From assembly GCA_018398585.1 (NCBI GenBank), contig JAGTTD010000015.1, positions 6,577,001 through 6,641,000 of the forward strand: DNA of 64,000 bases, in the 5' to 3' direction. The DNA is from Simmondsia chinensis (Eukaryota > Streptophyta > Magnoliopsida > Caryophyllales > Simmondsiaceae). The position numbers and the translations under genes are program-made. Shown here piece after piece: positions 1 through 11,362 of the stretch. Position 1 is the stretch's first letter, and each line of letters opens with the position of its first letter. Under the pieces are notes generated by a model that did no database searches, was not told the origin of the DNA, and saw only the letters and a list, made by a program, of their open reading frames with translations.

Positions 1-307
1 TTGACATATACTTGGGTTATTTTTAGATTAATTATTGAAATGGTGAACCATAGAAAGAAGAGACTTTATTTCACACGTTTTTTTAAAATTTATCGACATA
101 GGGTCTATCATTGTATATCTTGACATTTTAATACATAAAATAAAATATTATGATGTTTGAAAATTTTATCATTTAAGTAATTAACGCAAAAATTTGATGA
201 ATTTTGTCAGTATTGAACCAATTTTTACCCAGAATACTAATATGGAACATTGTCATGGTTCAGTGAGTGCAAGTTCAGCAAATAAAATATCGTCATATCT
301 AATATAA

Positions 308-565
308 AAAAAAAAGGAAAGGAACATATCTAGTGCCTCAAGGGCTCCCGCTTATGCAGGGTCTTTGGGGGGGGGGGGGGGGGGGGGGGGATGTACGCAG
401 CCTTCCCCCGTCAGGGTGTTAACCTGAAGAGAGGCTGTTTTCCAGTGCCCTCAACCTGAGGGTGAGGATTTCCCAGGAGGTCACCCATCCTGGTACTACT
501 CTCGCCCTAGCACGCTTAACTTCGGAGTTCTAATGGGATCCAGTGACGGCGTGTTGGTGCCCTCT
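308..565 (-). mobile_element. 5S rRNA-headed SINE, copy A, complete with 15 bp TSD
   Basis: Read on the minus strand, the first ~105 bases (565 down to about 460) match plant 5S rRNA, including AGAACTCCGAAGTTAAGCGT and the downstream control-region block AGGATGGGTGACCTCC. A SINE body follows (AACAGCCTCTCTTCAGG, GGCTGCGTACATC), then a 24-base C run, then GACCCTGCATAAGCGGGAGC, which is the conserved angiosperm SINE 3' domain, and a T-rich tail. The element is flanked by a perfect direct repeat, tcatatctaatataa, at 293-307 and 566-580. That is the signature of LINE-mediated insertion of the whole unit. Copies B and C have the same architecture. Confidence 0.85.
367..390. repeat. Poly-G tract (24 G on the plus strand)
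   Basis: An uninterrupted run of 24 guanines sits where the other copies of this SINE have a short C run in the same orientation. It is probably expanded by slippage. Its true length may be uncertain because such runs are hard to sequence. Confidence 0.9.
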
Positions 566-580
566 TCATATCTAATATAA

Positions 581-1240
581 GCTACTTATAAATTATTGAA
601 ATCATAAATCATCAATATTTATTGGCAAAAGAATCAAAGAAATATAAAAGATAATATTTATATGTTATCGTAATCATTGCAGGAGGTAATTGTAAAAACT
701 TTTAAAATTGTGATATATCTAATTGATAAGACTTTTAAATTTTAATATATTTCATTGTATAAATCGAAACCTTGTATAATAAAAAATTAAAACTAACTGT
801 AACTAAATAAATAAATGCTTTTTTCTCATAATTAAGAATTTGAATAACCAATTCCGGAATCCTTGAATTCCATGTCAATGAAGCTAACCAGGTGAGGATC
901 CCATGCCGTGGGTACTACCCACCGCATGTGACATTTTTTTTAATATAATTTTTAACACTTATTATTTAATTAAAATTTATTTCAGTATATTTTATTATAT
1001 ATGCAAATATAATATATTATTTATATTTATATATTTTATTTATTTAAATTTAAATTTAATACTAAAAAGTGCTATAGATTAATTAGTATCATTCGTATAT
1101 AATTAATACATAAATTTTCAAAATATATATGTAAAAATATCTAATTTGATATGTTAATAATGTTATTGCTTCATATAATATAGGAACTTAGTCAGTGAAA
1201 TATACTTTTAAGATTAAATGTAAGTTTACATAAATTAAAT
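581..1240. other. AT-rich spacer upstream of BBE pseudogene 1
   Basis: I see no gene here. It is the unit-1 copy of the upstream flank also found near 21480-21900 and 40380-40900, recognisable by segments such as the CCATGTCAATGAAGCT region near 870. A short GC-rich inverted repeat lies around 900-932 (GCCGTGGGTACTACCCACCGC). Confidence 0.6.
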
Positions 1241-1241
1241 A

Positions 1242-1790
1242 GGTTTTTTTTTTTTTACTGAAAACCACCTACATTTTAAGTGCGGTTTTAGAAAATCATC
1301 TAACTTTTCTAAATTTTTAAAGTCACACCTAACTTATCAAAACCTTTTCAATATCACACCTAATGCTGCGACTGTTAACTTTTCATTAAAATAAATACGA
1401 AATTACTAAAGTATCCTCAATAAAACTTTTTTTAATTAATGAATTAAAAACAATTTTACAAATAAAAAATACTTCTAAATTTTTTTGGCGGCAATAGGCT
1501 ATAGCAGCACGCTAAACCCTTAACAATTTTAGAAGCTTGGACGTGAAGGTTAATTTTGTTGTTTAAAAAAGCTAATACTTAATACAACTTAATTAAATTA
1601 AGTTAAACTTGGTGTTTTGATGTATTTGTGAGCCAAAACGCAGCATTTCATTTGACGGAAAGTTAACGGTGTCAACATTAAATGTCACATTGAAAATGTT
1701 TTGAAAAGTTTAGGTGTGACTTTGAAAAATTAGAAAAGTTTGGTGTTTTTTGAAATAACACCTAGAATGTAGGTGGCTTTTGGTTAAAAC
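1242..1790. mobile_element. Long-terminal-inverted-repeat MITE, copy 1
   Basis: The two ends are inverted copies over more than 100 bases. The left end contains GAAAACCACCTACATTTTAAG and, further in, AAAGTCACACCTAA; the right end contains the complements TTAGGTGTGACTTTGAAA and GAATGTAGGTGGC. There is no coding capacity. A related element is at about 46060-46750, and larger relatives lie at 43535-45735. The long inverted repeats suggest a Mutator-like non-autonomous element, but I could not define the target-site duplication. Confidence 0.65.
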
Positions 1791-2093
1791 GTCCACACAC
1801 ACACATACACAAAAATAGATATTTATATATGATGACATTCTTATGAGAGGGTGAGAGCATGAAAGGGGCGAATCTTGGCCCTCCCTTGCAATGGATGACC
1901 AACATTTTTTAGACATTTAAAAAAGTAACAATTTACAGCCAATATTTGTTGGGAATTAAAACAAAAAACACTCCCCCTCCCTTTACCCCTTCTTTCTTTC
2001 TGCCCATAAAGGGGTATGGGCCGTAAAAAAATTTTTTTTTTATTTTTAATGTTTAGCAAATCTTGCCCTCCAAGTTTCATCCGCGTTAAACAT

Positions 2094-2101
2094 TATAAAT
2101 A
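2094..2101 (+). promoter_or_regulatory. TATA box of BBE pseudogene 1
   Basis: TATAAATA lies about 80 bases upstream of the original ATG at 2183. It matches the position and context (cattataaatacca) of the box in front of the intact copy. Only the dead gene is downstream. Confidence 0.55.
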
Positions 2102-2182
2102 CCAAGATAAGCCCAAGCAAATGTCGTTCGTTTTTGCTTAACAATATAAAACAAAGAATACAAAAGAAAAGAAAAAGAAAGT

Positions 2183-3799
2183 ATGGTGCATTCAAGCACT
2201 TCCTCAATGGCTCTTTCATGGCTGCTCCTGGTATTTCTCTCCCTATATGCTTCCTTTGCATCCTTTTACTTCATGACTTTCTCCATTGCCTTGGCTTGAA
2301 AACCGAGCAAACCACCTCCTCTCTCCCTATATACGACACTCCTAACAACTCCTCTTTCTTATCGATGTTGGGATCCACGGCGCATAACCTCAGGTACTTG
2401 CTACGTTTTTTACAAAAGCTCGTGTTGATCTTGATGCCAACCGAGGATTCCTACGTCAAATCCACTGTTATATGTGCCAAGCAACTGGGTCTCCAACTAA
2501 GAATCCGTAGTGGAGGCTATGACGGTAAGGGCATTTCCTTTGCCTCTCAGATGAACAACCATTTATCTTTGTTGACATGGCTAAACGCTGGTGAGTCACC
2601 ATTGACATCGATGATAATAGTGTGTGGGCTGAAATTGGAGCCACCACTTGGTGAGCTATACTACCATATCTCAGAGAAAAGTAGGGCCCAAGGCTTTCTG
2701 GTTGGGGTATTATGCAACCGTGGGCGTAGGTACACACATCACGAGGGCAGGTTATGGAGATTTAATGAGGAAGTATGGTCTAGCAGTTGACAATATCCAT
2801 AATGTCCGAATGGTTGATGGTAATGGTAGGGTTCTTGGTAGGGAGCTAATGGGGGAGGATTTGTTTTGGGCTCTTAGAGGAAGTGGGCATGGGAATTTTG
2901 GTATCATTATGGCATGGAAGGTTAAGTTAGTTCCAGTACTAGCAATTGTTATACTTTTAACTGTTGGGAAGACTCTATAAATGGCAACAAGTAGCTGAAA
3001 AAACTGATGGGAATCTCTTCATTCGAATCATTGTACTGCCATCAAACCTTCAAAATGGGAACATGACGTTGCTTGGTTCGTTCAATGCATTGTTCTAAGG
3101 CCAAGCAGTTGACTTTATTCAAATAATGGAAAAGAAATTTAATGAGCTTTGGCTAAGTGAAAAGGATTGCTTAGAGATGAGTTAGATCGAAGCAATAGTC
3201 TATATTGCAGACCCAAACAGCACAAAACCCAATGTTCTCCTCCACGCTCAGTCAATGACCGGGGCCTACTTCAAGGTAAAGGCAGATTATATTAAGGAAC
3301 CAACAGAGGTAGTTACATTAAGGAACCAATCCCGGAGAGTGGGTTGGAAGGACTATTGGTGAGATTAATGGAAGTGGAAACGCTGCAATTAATATTCAGT
3401 CCTTACGATGGAATGATGAGTCAGTCACCAGAATCAGAGACACCGTTTGTAAAATTTCAAATTGAGCATATTGTATCTTGGATGGATGATAAGAAAAGTG
3501 CGAGTAGGAACATTGACTGGATCAGGAAACTCCATGGCTGCATGACCCCTTATGCGTCCATGTTCCCTAGGCAATAATACATTAATTTTGGGGATTTCGA
3601 CCTAGGGATATACATAGATGGTAACGATAGCTTTATAAAAGCAAGTGGCTGGAGATACTACAAGTACTATATGGCTAATTACATCAGGCTAATGGAAATT
3701 AAAACCGAGGTAGATCCCCTGAACTTCTTCAAGAATGAACAGAGCATTATACCCCTTCGGTTTGCTGAAGCAGAGAGAAAGTTCATGGGAAAACATTGA
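2183..3799 (+). pseudogene. Berberine-bridge-enzyme-like FAD oxidase pseudogene (unit 1)
   Basis: The whole length is homologous to the intact copy at 22819-24426, from the signal peptide (SSMALSWLLLVFLSLYAS) to the BBE C-terminal domain (FFKNEQSI). It is broken many times. From the original ATG a small deletion shifts the frame into TGA at 2297-2299; further frameshifts occur near 2580-2650; a deletion joins KT to a TAA at 2978-2980; a Trp codon has become TAG at 3183-3185; a short duplication repeats ATTAAGGAACCAA near 3290-3329; and TAA ends the frame at 3575-3577. Both flavin anchors are also lost: SGGH has become SGGY, and GYC has become GYY. It still encodes Glu in the QIEHIVSW stretch, where the intact paralogue has Phe. 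The terminal frame would run to the TGA at 3797-3799. Confidence 0.93.
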
Positions 3800-5149
3800 G
3801 TAATTGATTCATGAGATTCTTGGATCGTCCTCAAAAGCTCTCTCATTTATTATGTGTAAAGAAAGAAACAATAAGACTATAAAACTAATATTGTTTATTG
3901 ATTGTTTGTTAGCTCTATATAAAATCTATATATAAGGAATCATTTAAATTGCATCATTAGAATTTTGTACGCTCATGGATTGAAGCATCAGATTTACACC
4001 CCTTTTCACATTTTGTAGGCCAATTATTCTTTTGTGGCTTCCGAAATTAGAGTCTTTGCTTGTGAAGAAATGTAAAGACAAATGAGTTAATAAATTAGAC
4101 TTAAAATCATCGAGATGTTTTGTACATCATCAAGGGATAACATCACAAAATCGAAGGCTTGACTAAAACATGTTAAATCCTGTGAAATGTTGCTCTAGCA
4201 AACATAAGATAATGCCCATATAGCAAAATAAAAGCATGTTAAGAGAAGACAATATGAATTACTAGCTTAAAGTTTGAACAGGTGCAAACCAACTAACTTT
4301 TCTGCTTTACACAGCTTTTGAAAAAGGTACAATTCTGAAAATCTTGTCTTATAGAGAAGAATTAGGTAGTGTCAAAGCCCTTGATTTGGATCAAAAGTTA
4401 TGATTCAAGTGCTATTTCCGTGGCTGTAACAAACATGCCATCAAATCATCGCTCAAAAAACATAGTTTATATAACCAAAAAAATCTCAGTAATGTATGCA
4501 TATATGCTAATATAATCATAAGTTGACCATCAAAGCCATTACCTCTATTCCAACACAGTGCTCACCCTGGAAAGGGCAATGATCATATGTACAATCAATA
4601 TTTGTTTAAATATGTTGTCTAGACTGTCATCCAAAGACTTACTTTACTGAGGGAAGAATAATGAAATCACGAAATTAGATAAAGATTGTTACATAGCTGA
4701 TTTTTAGAAAGTTGTGTACAATTTTACTAAAATATTACAATTTAAGTTAGATTGTTGCACAGCTTTGAACCTTGTTGATGTATTTCAAAATAAAATGCTC
4801 GATAAGAGTTTATTAACAGCTTGTTGTGGGATCATTTGCAGTTGATATTAGTGCCAACATGGTGCAATAACTCAATAATGACTCAAATAGCTCATTCTGA
4901 TTACGAGCTCGATTCGGCTCAACAACAGCTCTACTCAATAATTATCCAAATCGTCTAGAATAGGCTAACGGTCAAGCAAAGACAAGTATCATACACTAAA
5001 ATCTTATTGAACAAAGCTCGAATAAAGGTTCGAAAGTTCGATAAGACTGAGCTCAATTTCAAAAAAGAAGGTGCTCAACTCGTTTACACCTACAGACAAG
5101 ATATTAAAATCCACAACAAAAACTATTTGACATACATATAAATAATGGA
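3800..5149. other. 3' flank of unit 1, no gene
   Basis: Non-coding. Up to about 4760 it matches the 3' flank of the intact gene (24427-25170), for example ACTATAAAACTAATATTG and CATAAGTTGACCATCAAAG. From about 4880 to 5100 there are repeated AGCTCGA/GGCTCA-type words of the kind seen in subterminal regions of DNA transposons, but I could not delimit an element. Confidence 0.6.
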
Positions 5150-6750
5150 CACTAGGGGTGATCATGGATTTGGACAAACCCAAGACCCACCCGGCCCACT
5201 TAATTTGGGCTCGGTTGGTTTGATACCACGAAATAGTTAGGTTTAATTGGATATAGGTATGTTTACCCATGGGTCTTGTGGGTTTTTTGGGTTACCCCAC
5301 AAGATCCATTATCACCTAAACCATATTAAACATCTTAAAGCGAAACTTGCTTAAATTTTTTGGAAATTATTATTTAGTATATTGAGATTTGAACATTTAT
5401 CATCTAGATACCCAAACATCTCAAATATACAATGAAGTACCCCGAGGTTTGAATATTTTATCATTTATGTGTCCTATGTAGGAATTTGATGAACTTTTAC
5501 GAGAATATAACCAATTTTATAAAGAAAATGCTGATATAATAGTATAATTTATATAAGCCATGCTAATATTTTCAATAAAAATTGAACAAATTATGACAAA
5601 AAAATTCATCAAATGTTGATACAAGATATCTAGATATTGCTAAAATTATGTGTCATGTGAGCACATTTGGCAAAAAAATCATCAAAATCTATTTAACATA
5701 AAAATATAGTGTCGGAATCATACTATTTTCCAATGAAAATATATTGAACTTCGAAAAAATAGTACTTAATTGACTAAATTTTAAAACTTTAGGATACCTA
5801 AATAATAAAATGTTTAAATATCAAGGTATTGCATTGTATATATATTAAAACTTTAGGATACCTAACTTTTAAATGGTCAAAAACCAAAATGATAATTTCC
5901 CTACACGTTATTGGGTCTAAAAGTTACATTTAGTTGGGTTTGTTTGACTAAATTCTCTGTGCAACAAAAATGCCAAACGTTGATATCTTTTTGTTGACGG
6001 TTAATTTTAGTGACATTTAAACTTTATTAAGGTTTAAAAGCGTCAATAAAAATGTTGACACTTAATTGAGGCATTTCTTTTTTGACGTTTGAAAGCGTCA
6101 AGGATTTGTCAACGCTTGAAAGCATCAAGAAGTATTTTCTAACACCAAAATTGATGACACTTGGGGAAAGCGTCAAGAGTATTTCTCATGACACTTATAA
6201 GCGTCAACATCTTACAAAAGAATTGTCAAGATATGCCATTTTTGCTAGTCCTTTTTTTTGTACAGCCAATATTCGGGCTTTTTTTTGGCTTGACGAAAAT
6301 ATTATTGCTTTTTTATTTTAAAAAGCAATATTATTATAAAGATTAAAATTTCAAGCCTAATATCTTTTACTTATAGTAAATGATATTGTTATTTTGGGAA
6401 ATTATCACATAAATGCTTTGAATATTTATCACCGAGGTACTATAATTTGTTAATATATATAACGTGGTACCTTGTGGTTTATAATTGTACCAATCAAGCC
6501 CCTGTACCAAAATTTGGAAGATTTCAGTTAAAAAAAGGTTAAAATAGAACATGATTTCAATAATATATAAATATATTTATTAGAATTTGACAATTTTATA
6601 TCAAAAAATAATAACATGACAAATTATCTCAGTAACATGTGGGTAAGTTACACTGGAATTCTGTTAATTTTCATCCTAATTGGCTTTGGTCTTTTCTATT
6701 TGTGCTTTTTTATGTTGTATTTGAAGCAATGCCCAAATGAAGTTCAAATT
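5150..6750. repeat. Local tandem duplication, copy A
   Basis: This segment is repeated immediately downstream, with the same order of landmarks: the AACCCAAGACC region, CATTTATCATCTAGATACCC, AATATTTTCAATAAAAATTG and GTATTTGAAGCAATGCCCAAATGA. Copy B starts near 6751 and is split by gypsy element 1. Copy A carries its own insertion at about 5975-6255 and lacks the SINE found in copy B. Confidence 0.75.
5975..6255. mobile_element. Small insertion rich in GCGTCAA motifs (MITE-like)
   Basis: Copy B of the local duplication (about 12590-12615) runs straight through the position where this stretch sits in copy A, so it is an insertion of roughly 250-280 bases. It contains many copies of AAGCGTCAA or its complement TTGACG(C) in both orientations. 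Such clustered motifs are typical of transposase-binding subterminal repeats. It has no coding capacity, and I could not fix the exact ends. Confidence 0.5.
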
Positions 6751-7173
6751 TTAGTTAGGGCAAGCCCAAGACCTTCCTAACCCATTTAATTTAGGTTTAA
6801 TTGGGCATATGTATGCTTACCCAGGGGTCTTGTTGGCTTTAGACCCATTATTACCCGACTAATATTAAACATATCTAAACTAAACATGCTCTAATTTTAG
6901 GAAAATTATCACTTAGGTACCTTAAAGTTTGGGCATTTATCATCTAGGTACCCAAACATTTTAACATATACAATTAAATTCCCCAAGGTTTGAATATTTT
7001 ATGAAATAGGTATTCTATGTTGGAATTCGATGAACTTTTCTGAAAATATGACTAATTTTATATAAAAAATATTGATATAATATGATAATTTGTATAAGTC
7101 ATGCCAATATTTTCAACAAAATTGAACAAATTACAATAAAATATTCATCGAGTGTTAATACAAGATGTCTAAA
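6751..7173. repeat. Local tandem duplication, copy B, left part
   Basis: This is homologous to the first part of copy A (for example CATTTATCATCTAGGTACCC and GAACTTTTCTGAAAATATGAC). It is interrupted by gypsy element 1 and resumes at 12276. Confidence 0.75.
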
Positions 7174-7552
7174 TGATGCAGTGCGTTAGTAGAATTTAGT
7201 GAAATGGGAACGGCTTGACAGCCTTCCTTCAATTTTATTAATGAATCAATAAAACAAGGGAAAAATTAACTCAATTTTCACAACTCGAGAAAGAGAAAAA
7301 ACTCTAAATCATAACATAAAATCTGAAAAATTGAATCCTTAAACCTTGGATTTTCTCTAGTTTAAATAGAGAAGTCATTTGACAAAAACTAAAATATTAA
7401 GAGATAATTCAAAATTTAAATCGGAAAAATAAAGCTAACTCCTATTCAAACTCTAACTTCTATCCGCTTATGCCGCGTCTCTGAACCTGCTAACCATACC
7501 CACAACTTGTATCCAACCAAGCAACCCACTAAGCTATGTACCGGCTACATCA
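7174..7552 (-). repeat. 3' LTR of gypsy element 1
   Basis: 379 bases, TG...CA, clearly homologous to 11918-12270 (shared AATTTTATTAATGAATCAAT region and AATAAAGCTAACTCCTATT). Divergence and small indels between the two LTRs show an old insertion. Confidence 0.9.
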
Positions 7553-7597
7553 TCCTGCCCGGGTTGGGGAGAATTCGCCCTCAAATTCACCTGAGGA

Positions 7598-7783
7598 TCA
7601 GCAAGATTTGTCGCCAAAGTAGGGAACAAGGCGCTTGACATTGAACACGTCAGATATCCTCATACCGGGTAGAAGCTGTAGATGGTAGGCATTGTCATTG
7701 ATCCTTTCCAATATTGCCAACAGTCCTAACTTGCGAGCTATCAGCGTGTTATATTGCCATGCTGGAAAGTGCTTCCATGTCAA
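7598..7783 (-). pseudogene. Gypsy integrase C-terminal fragment (element 1)
   Basis: The 61-residue frame contains LARKLGLLAILERINDNAYH and ISDVFNVKRLVPYFGD. This matches the segment after the integrase core in gypsy polyproteins (KFGPF..I..INDNAY..., S.FNV..L.PY). It is a decayed fragment, separated by frameshifts from the core at 8286-8555. Confidence 0.75.
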
Positions 7784-8285
7784 GATTGCCCAAACTTTGT
7801 CATTTGCCTAGGATTGCACAGCTAGGCGTCACTTTTCTCTTGCAGTTTTGTACTTGCCGGTGGCTTCTAACAACTGAGCTCTAGTTTGATCATGAATGGG
7901 AAGAGATGAAGTCTTCAGCCTTCCCATGAGGACATGTCAGATATGGAGTAGGCGCTTAGTCTATCGTAGACCGTGGAACAAAGCCATAAATGACCTTGAA
8001 CGGCGAGAACCTTGTACTTCTATTGACGTAGCTGTTGTAGGCGAACTCAGCCCGGTGCAGCATCGTCTCCTGTCCCTTGACGTTATCAACAACAAGGCAC
8101 CGGAAAAGGTTACCGAATAATCAGTTGGTGACCTCGGTTTGTCCATTCGATTGAGGATGATGGACGGTACGAAAGCCAAGAGATGTGTTCGCCATCTTTC
8201 ATAATGTCTTCCAGAAATAGTTCACGAACTTGACTTCTCTATTGGAGATGATGCCAGCCGGTAACCCGTGTGGTTTGTAAACCTT

Positions 8286-8555
8286 TCATGAGTATAAACC
8301 CGCCACATGCATGGCGTCAATAGCCTTCTTACATTCGATGAAGTGAGCCATCTTGGAGAAGCGATCCACGATAACAAAGATTGAATCAATGCCGCCTATT
8401 GTTCTTGGTAGCCCTAGCACAAAGTCCATACTTACGTATGTCCGCGGCTGACTGGGAACTGGTAGTGGCATATAAAGACCCGCATTGGTCACCCCGCCCT
8501 TCGATACCTGACAAATAGGAAAACGCTCGACATACCTCTCATCCTCCTTGTGCAC
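8286..8555 (-). pseudogene. Gypsy integrase N-terminal/core fragment (element 1)
   Basis: The frame contains the end of the zinc-binding region (ICQVSKGG) and the first catalytic Asp region (MDFVLGLP, VDRFSKMAHF). The second part of the core, between about 7790 and 8285, is scattered over other frames. Confidence 0.75.
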
Positions 8556-8729
8556 GGTTGGCCAGAGCTAGCTGGCGGTAATGAGTTGCCGCGTTTCATC
8601 TTGCCCCATATGACCCACATTGTGCTTTTCTTCGATGATCTTAAGCGTCAAGCTTGAATTCAGAATACACAGCTGATTTCCTTTGCAAAAGAACCCGTCA
8701 TGGATTGAGTAACCGGGAACAAAACCTGA

Positions 8730-9515
8730 CTACGCATCTCGCCATATCTTGCCAAAAGTGGGATCGACGTGATCCTGAACCGCCGGCGGATCAAATCCCA
8801 TCATGGTAAGTTGATGCTCAAGGAGATTCCGTCCATTTAGGGCATCTGTGACCTTATTCAGTAAGCTCGACTTGTGCTTGATGACGAAGTGGAAGAGCTT
8901 TATGTAGCTAGCCCATTTGGCGTGTCGGTTTGAAAATTTGTCCTTGCTATTGAAGTACTTGAGGGCTATGTTATTAGAACACAAGACGAACTCCCGATTT
9001 GCTAAGTACGACTTCCAATGCCTCAGTGCTCTAACTAACGTGAAGAATTCCAGATCGTAATATGAGTGGTTCAACCTACTACCATCGAGCTTCTCACTGA
9101 AGTATGGAATAGGCCTCCCTTCTTGGCTAAGCACAACGCCAATGGCGGTTTTGAAGCCATCCGTGTGCAACTCAAAAGTCCTCCAGAAATCCAGAAAGGC
9201 TAACATTGTTGCCATGGTCAACTTCTTCTTTACCTCATTGAAGGCAGTAGTTGCTTGGGGAGTCCAAACGATGGAACCCTTCTTCAGACAATTAGTTATA
9301 GGCTCCATGATGGAGCTGAAGTTCAAAATAAAATGCATGTAGAATGACGCCGACCCATGGGAACTCCGAACTTCGCCAATGCTTCTTAGCTGAGGCCAGT
9401 CACATATAGCGGCAATATTCCCTTCGTCAGCTACAATGCCATCCTTGGATACGATGAAGCAAAGGAAAGTTACTTGGTCCCTTGCAAACTCACACTTCTT
9501 CAAGGCAGGAAACAA
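8730..9515 (-). pseudogene. Gypsy RT thumb and RNase H fragment (element 1)
   Basis: 261 residues. They begin in the RT connection (KKCEFARDQVTFL, VSKDGIVAD), pass PITNCLKKGS..W and continue into RNase H (LHTDGFKTAIGVVLSQ, SEKLDGSRLNHSYYDLE). HTDGFK replaces the usual TDAS motif, so a key region is altered. It is in a different frame from the RT palm at 9603-9905. Confidence 0.85.
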
Positions 9516-9602
9516 ATGTTATTCTCATAAGGTACTCAGTACTTCTTTTAGATGTTTCATGTGTTGAACTTGATCCTAGAAATAAATCAAAATATCGTCA
9601 AA

Positions 9603-9905
9603 TCAGATGACACCAAACCTCCCAATGAAAGGCCGAAGGACTTGGTTCATCAACCTCATGAAGGTACTTGATGCATTGGACAACCTGAACGGCATGACCA
9701 GCCACTCATAAAGCCCTTCTCGTGTCTTGAATGCGGTTTTCCACGCATCTCCTGGTGATTTATGAATCTGATGGTACTCGCTTTTCAAGTCTAACTTTGT
9801 GAACATCGTTAAGCGCTGAAGTTGGTCACGCAAATCATCCAATCTCGGTATAGGGAATCGAAAACATACCATGATATTGTTGATTGCCCTACTGTCCACA
9901 CACAT
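9603..9905 (-). pseudogene. Gypsy reverse transcriptase palm fragment (element 1)
   Basis: The 100-residue frame has the classical motifs [40 protein letters not shown] and [15 protein letters not shown] stop codon replaces the residue just before the FDDIL catalytic motif (FGVI-stop-FDDIL), so the polymerase is dead. Confidence 0.88.
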
Positions 9906-10154
9906 TCACCAACTTCCTTCCTTCTTTGGCGTCAACAGAGCTGGCACCGCACAAGGATGCAAGCCTTCCTTGATAAAGCCTTTGCCGAGTAGCTCCTCCT
10001 CTTGGCGTCTCAACTCCTCATGCTTTGATGGACTCCTCTGGTAGGGAGGCCTATTCGGTAATGAAGCACCCGGCACCAAGTGAATGTAATGCTGGACGTC
10101 TCGTAATGGTGGTAGTGCATCCGTTAGCTCTTCCAGGAATACGTCGGCGTACTC

Positions 10155-10660
10155 CTACAATAAGACTGTAATCTCACTTGGTACGTCCCATGAAGGCACC
10201 TTGCTATCCTTCCCAACCAACACAAAAATGATCTTGGTATCGCCACCACGTTGGAGAACATGGCTCGTCCTTGTACGTTCAAGTGTTGAGCTTCTAAAGC
10301 TCGTGGTGCCTCCTTCTTGGGTAACGAGATGATCTTGGTCCCCTCGAAGATGAAGCCATAGGTGGTTTTTCTTACCGTCATTAATGGCACTCCTTTCATA
10401 TTGGCATGGGCGTCCCAACAATAGATGGCAAACATCCATGGTGACAACATCAGACCAAACCCCGTCCTTGTACTTCTCCCTAATTGAAAAGTTAACAAAG
10501 CTATGTTTAGAAACCATTACCGGATTCCCTTTGTGAGCCATGACAACCTGTAGGGACTTAAATGAACCTCCATCTTCAACACAAACTTGGCGACGGCCTC
10601 TTAGGAGATGGCGTTCTCACAACTCCCAGAGTCTGTCACCATGCGGCACACCCTACCGCC
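10155..10660 (-). pseudogene. Gypsy protease and protease-RT linker fragment (element 1)
   Basis: The minus-strand frame at 10155-10541 contains SIREKYKDGVWSDVVTMDVC and LLLGRPCQYER, a sequence that follows the protease in plant gypsy polyproteins. Just upstream on the minus strand, about 10595-10650, a separate frame reads TDSGSCE, the aspartic protease active-site region. Confidence 0.7.
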
Positions 10661-11158
10661 AATGGTGCATGTGGTCTAGAAGATGTTGTTTCTTAGTCAT
10701 CCGTCTCCCTCTTATTGTCTTGGCGATGAGATGGCGCACCTAACCACCAGTAGGCGTCCCCTGTCACTCCGCCATGGCACCTTCTTCTAGTGGAGCCGAC
10801 TTATCTTGGACCTCTTCCTCAATAACCTAGCGAGCTTCTCCATGGAACTCCTTGATGTAAAGACCCTCGCCAGGCCTATCACCCTTACGGCACTCAACAG
10901 CTCAGTGTCCCACCTCTCCACATTTGAAGCGACGAGTTCTTGTATACTCACCAAGTCTTGAGTATTCAGCTCACAAGTGTTGGCGGCTGGTGGTTTATTC
11001 TGTGTTTTCTAAGTTGGCGGTGCCCTCACTTGGTCTTTGCCGCCAACCTATACCCCCCAGGCTCTGCCAACTTGGCGTCGCTTCTGCTGCAGCTCAATGT
11101 TCACAGCCCTCTAACTTGCTTCTGTAACGGAAAAGATGTCGAACATGTTCAACACCTC

Positions 11159-11362
11159 CTATATGGACCCCCTCAACCCACCAATATAACTATATGCTAA
11201 CTGCTCCCCAGTTTCCACCAAGTCATTCCTAGCAACTAATGAGTACAACTCTTCCGTGTACTGCTCCACGGATCTAGAGCCCTGGCGTAACCCTTGCAAG
11301 CATTGGTGCATCACCTTGGAGTGATTGTAAGGTAGGAAGGTGCCTCCTATGTGTTTCTTCAT
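11159..11362 (-). pseudogene. Gypsy gag fragment (element 1)
   Basis: The 67-residue frame contains LQGLRQGSRSVEQYTEELYS and IGGLRGSI. This matches the retrotransposon gag domain (QG..SVEEYT.EF..L..R.......Q....Y..GL). Neighbouring gag sequence is in other frames. Confidence 0.75.

Noticed and set aside
466..565. Functional 5S rRNA gene
   Set aside because: The 5S-like part is fused to SINE sequence, lies inside a target duplication, is single rather than tandem, and differs from plant 5S rRNA at the 5' end. The same applies at 20612 and 62346.
880..935. GC-rich hairpin as a tRNA or microRNA gene
   Set aside because: The stem is only about eight bases and there is no tRNA fold or conserved arm. 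It is probably part of a repeat remnant.
2134..2790. A 218-residue protein starting at 2134
   Set aside because: The ATG lies upstream of the conserved start and in a different frame. The frame only captures part of BBE pseudogene 1 between two frameshifts.
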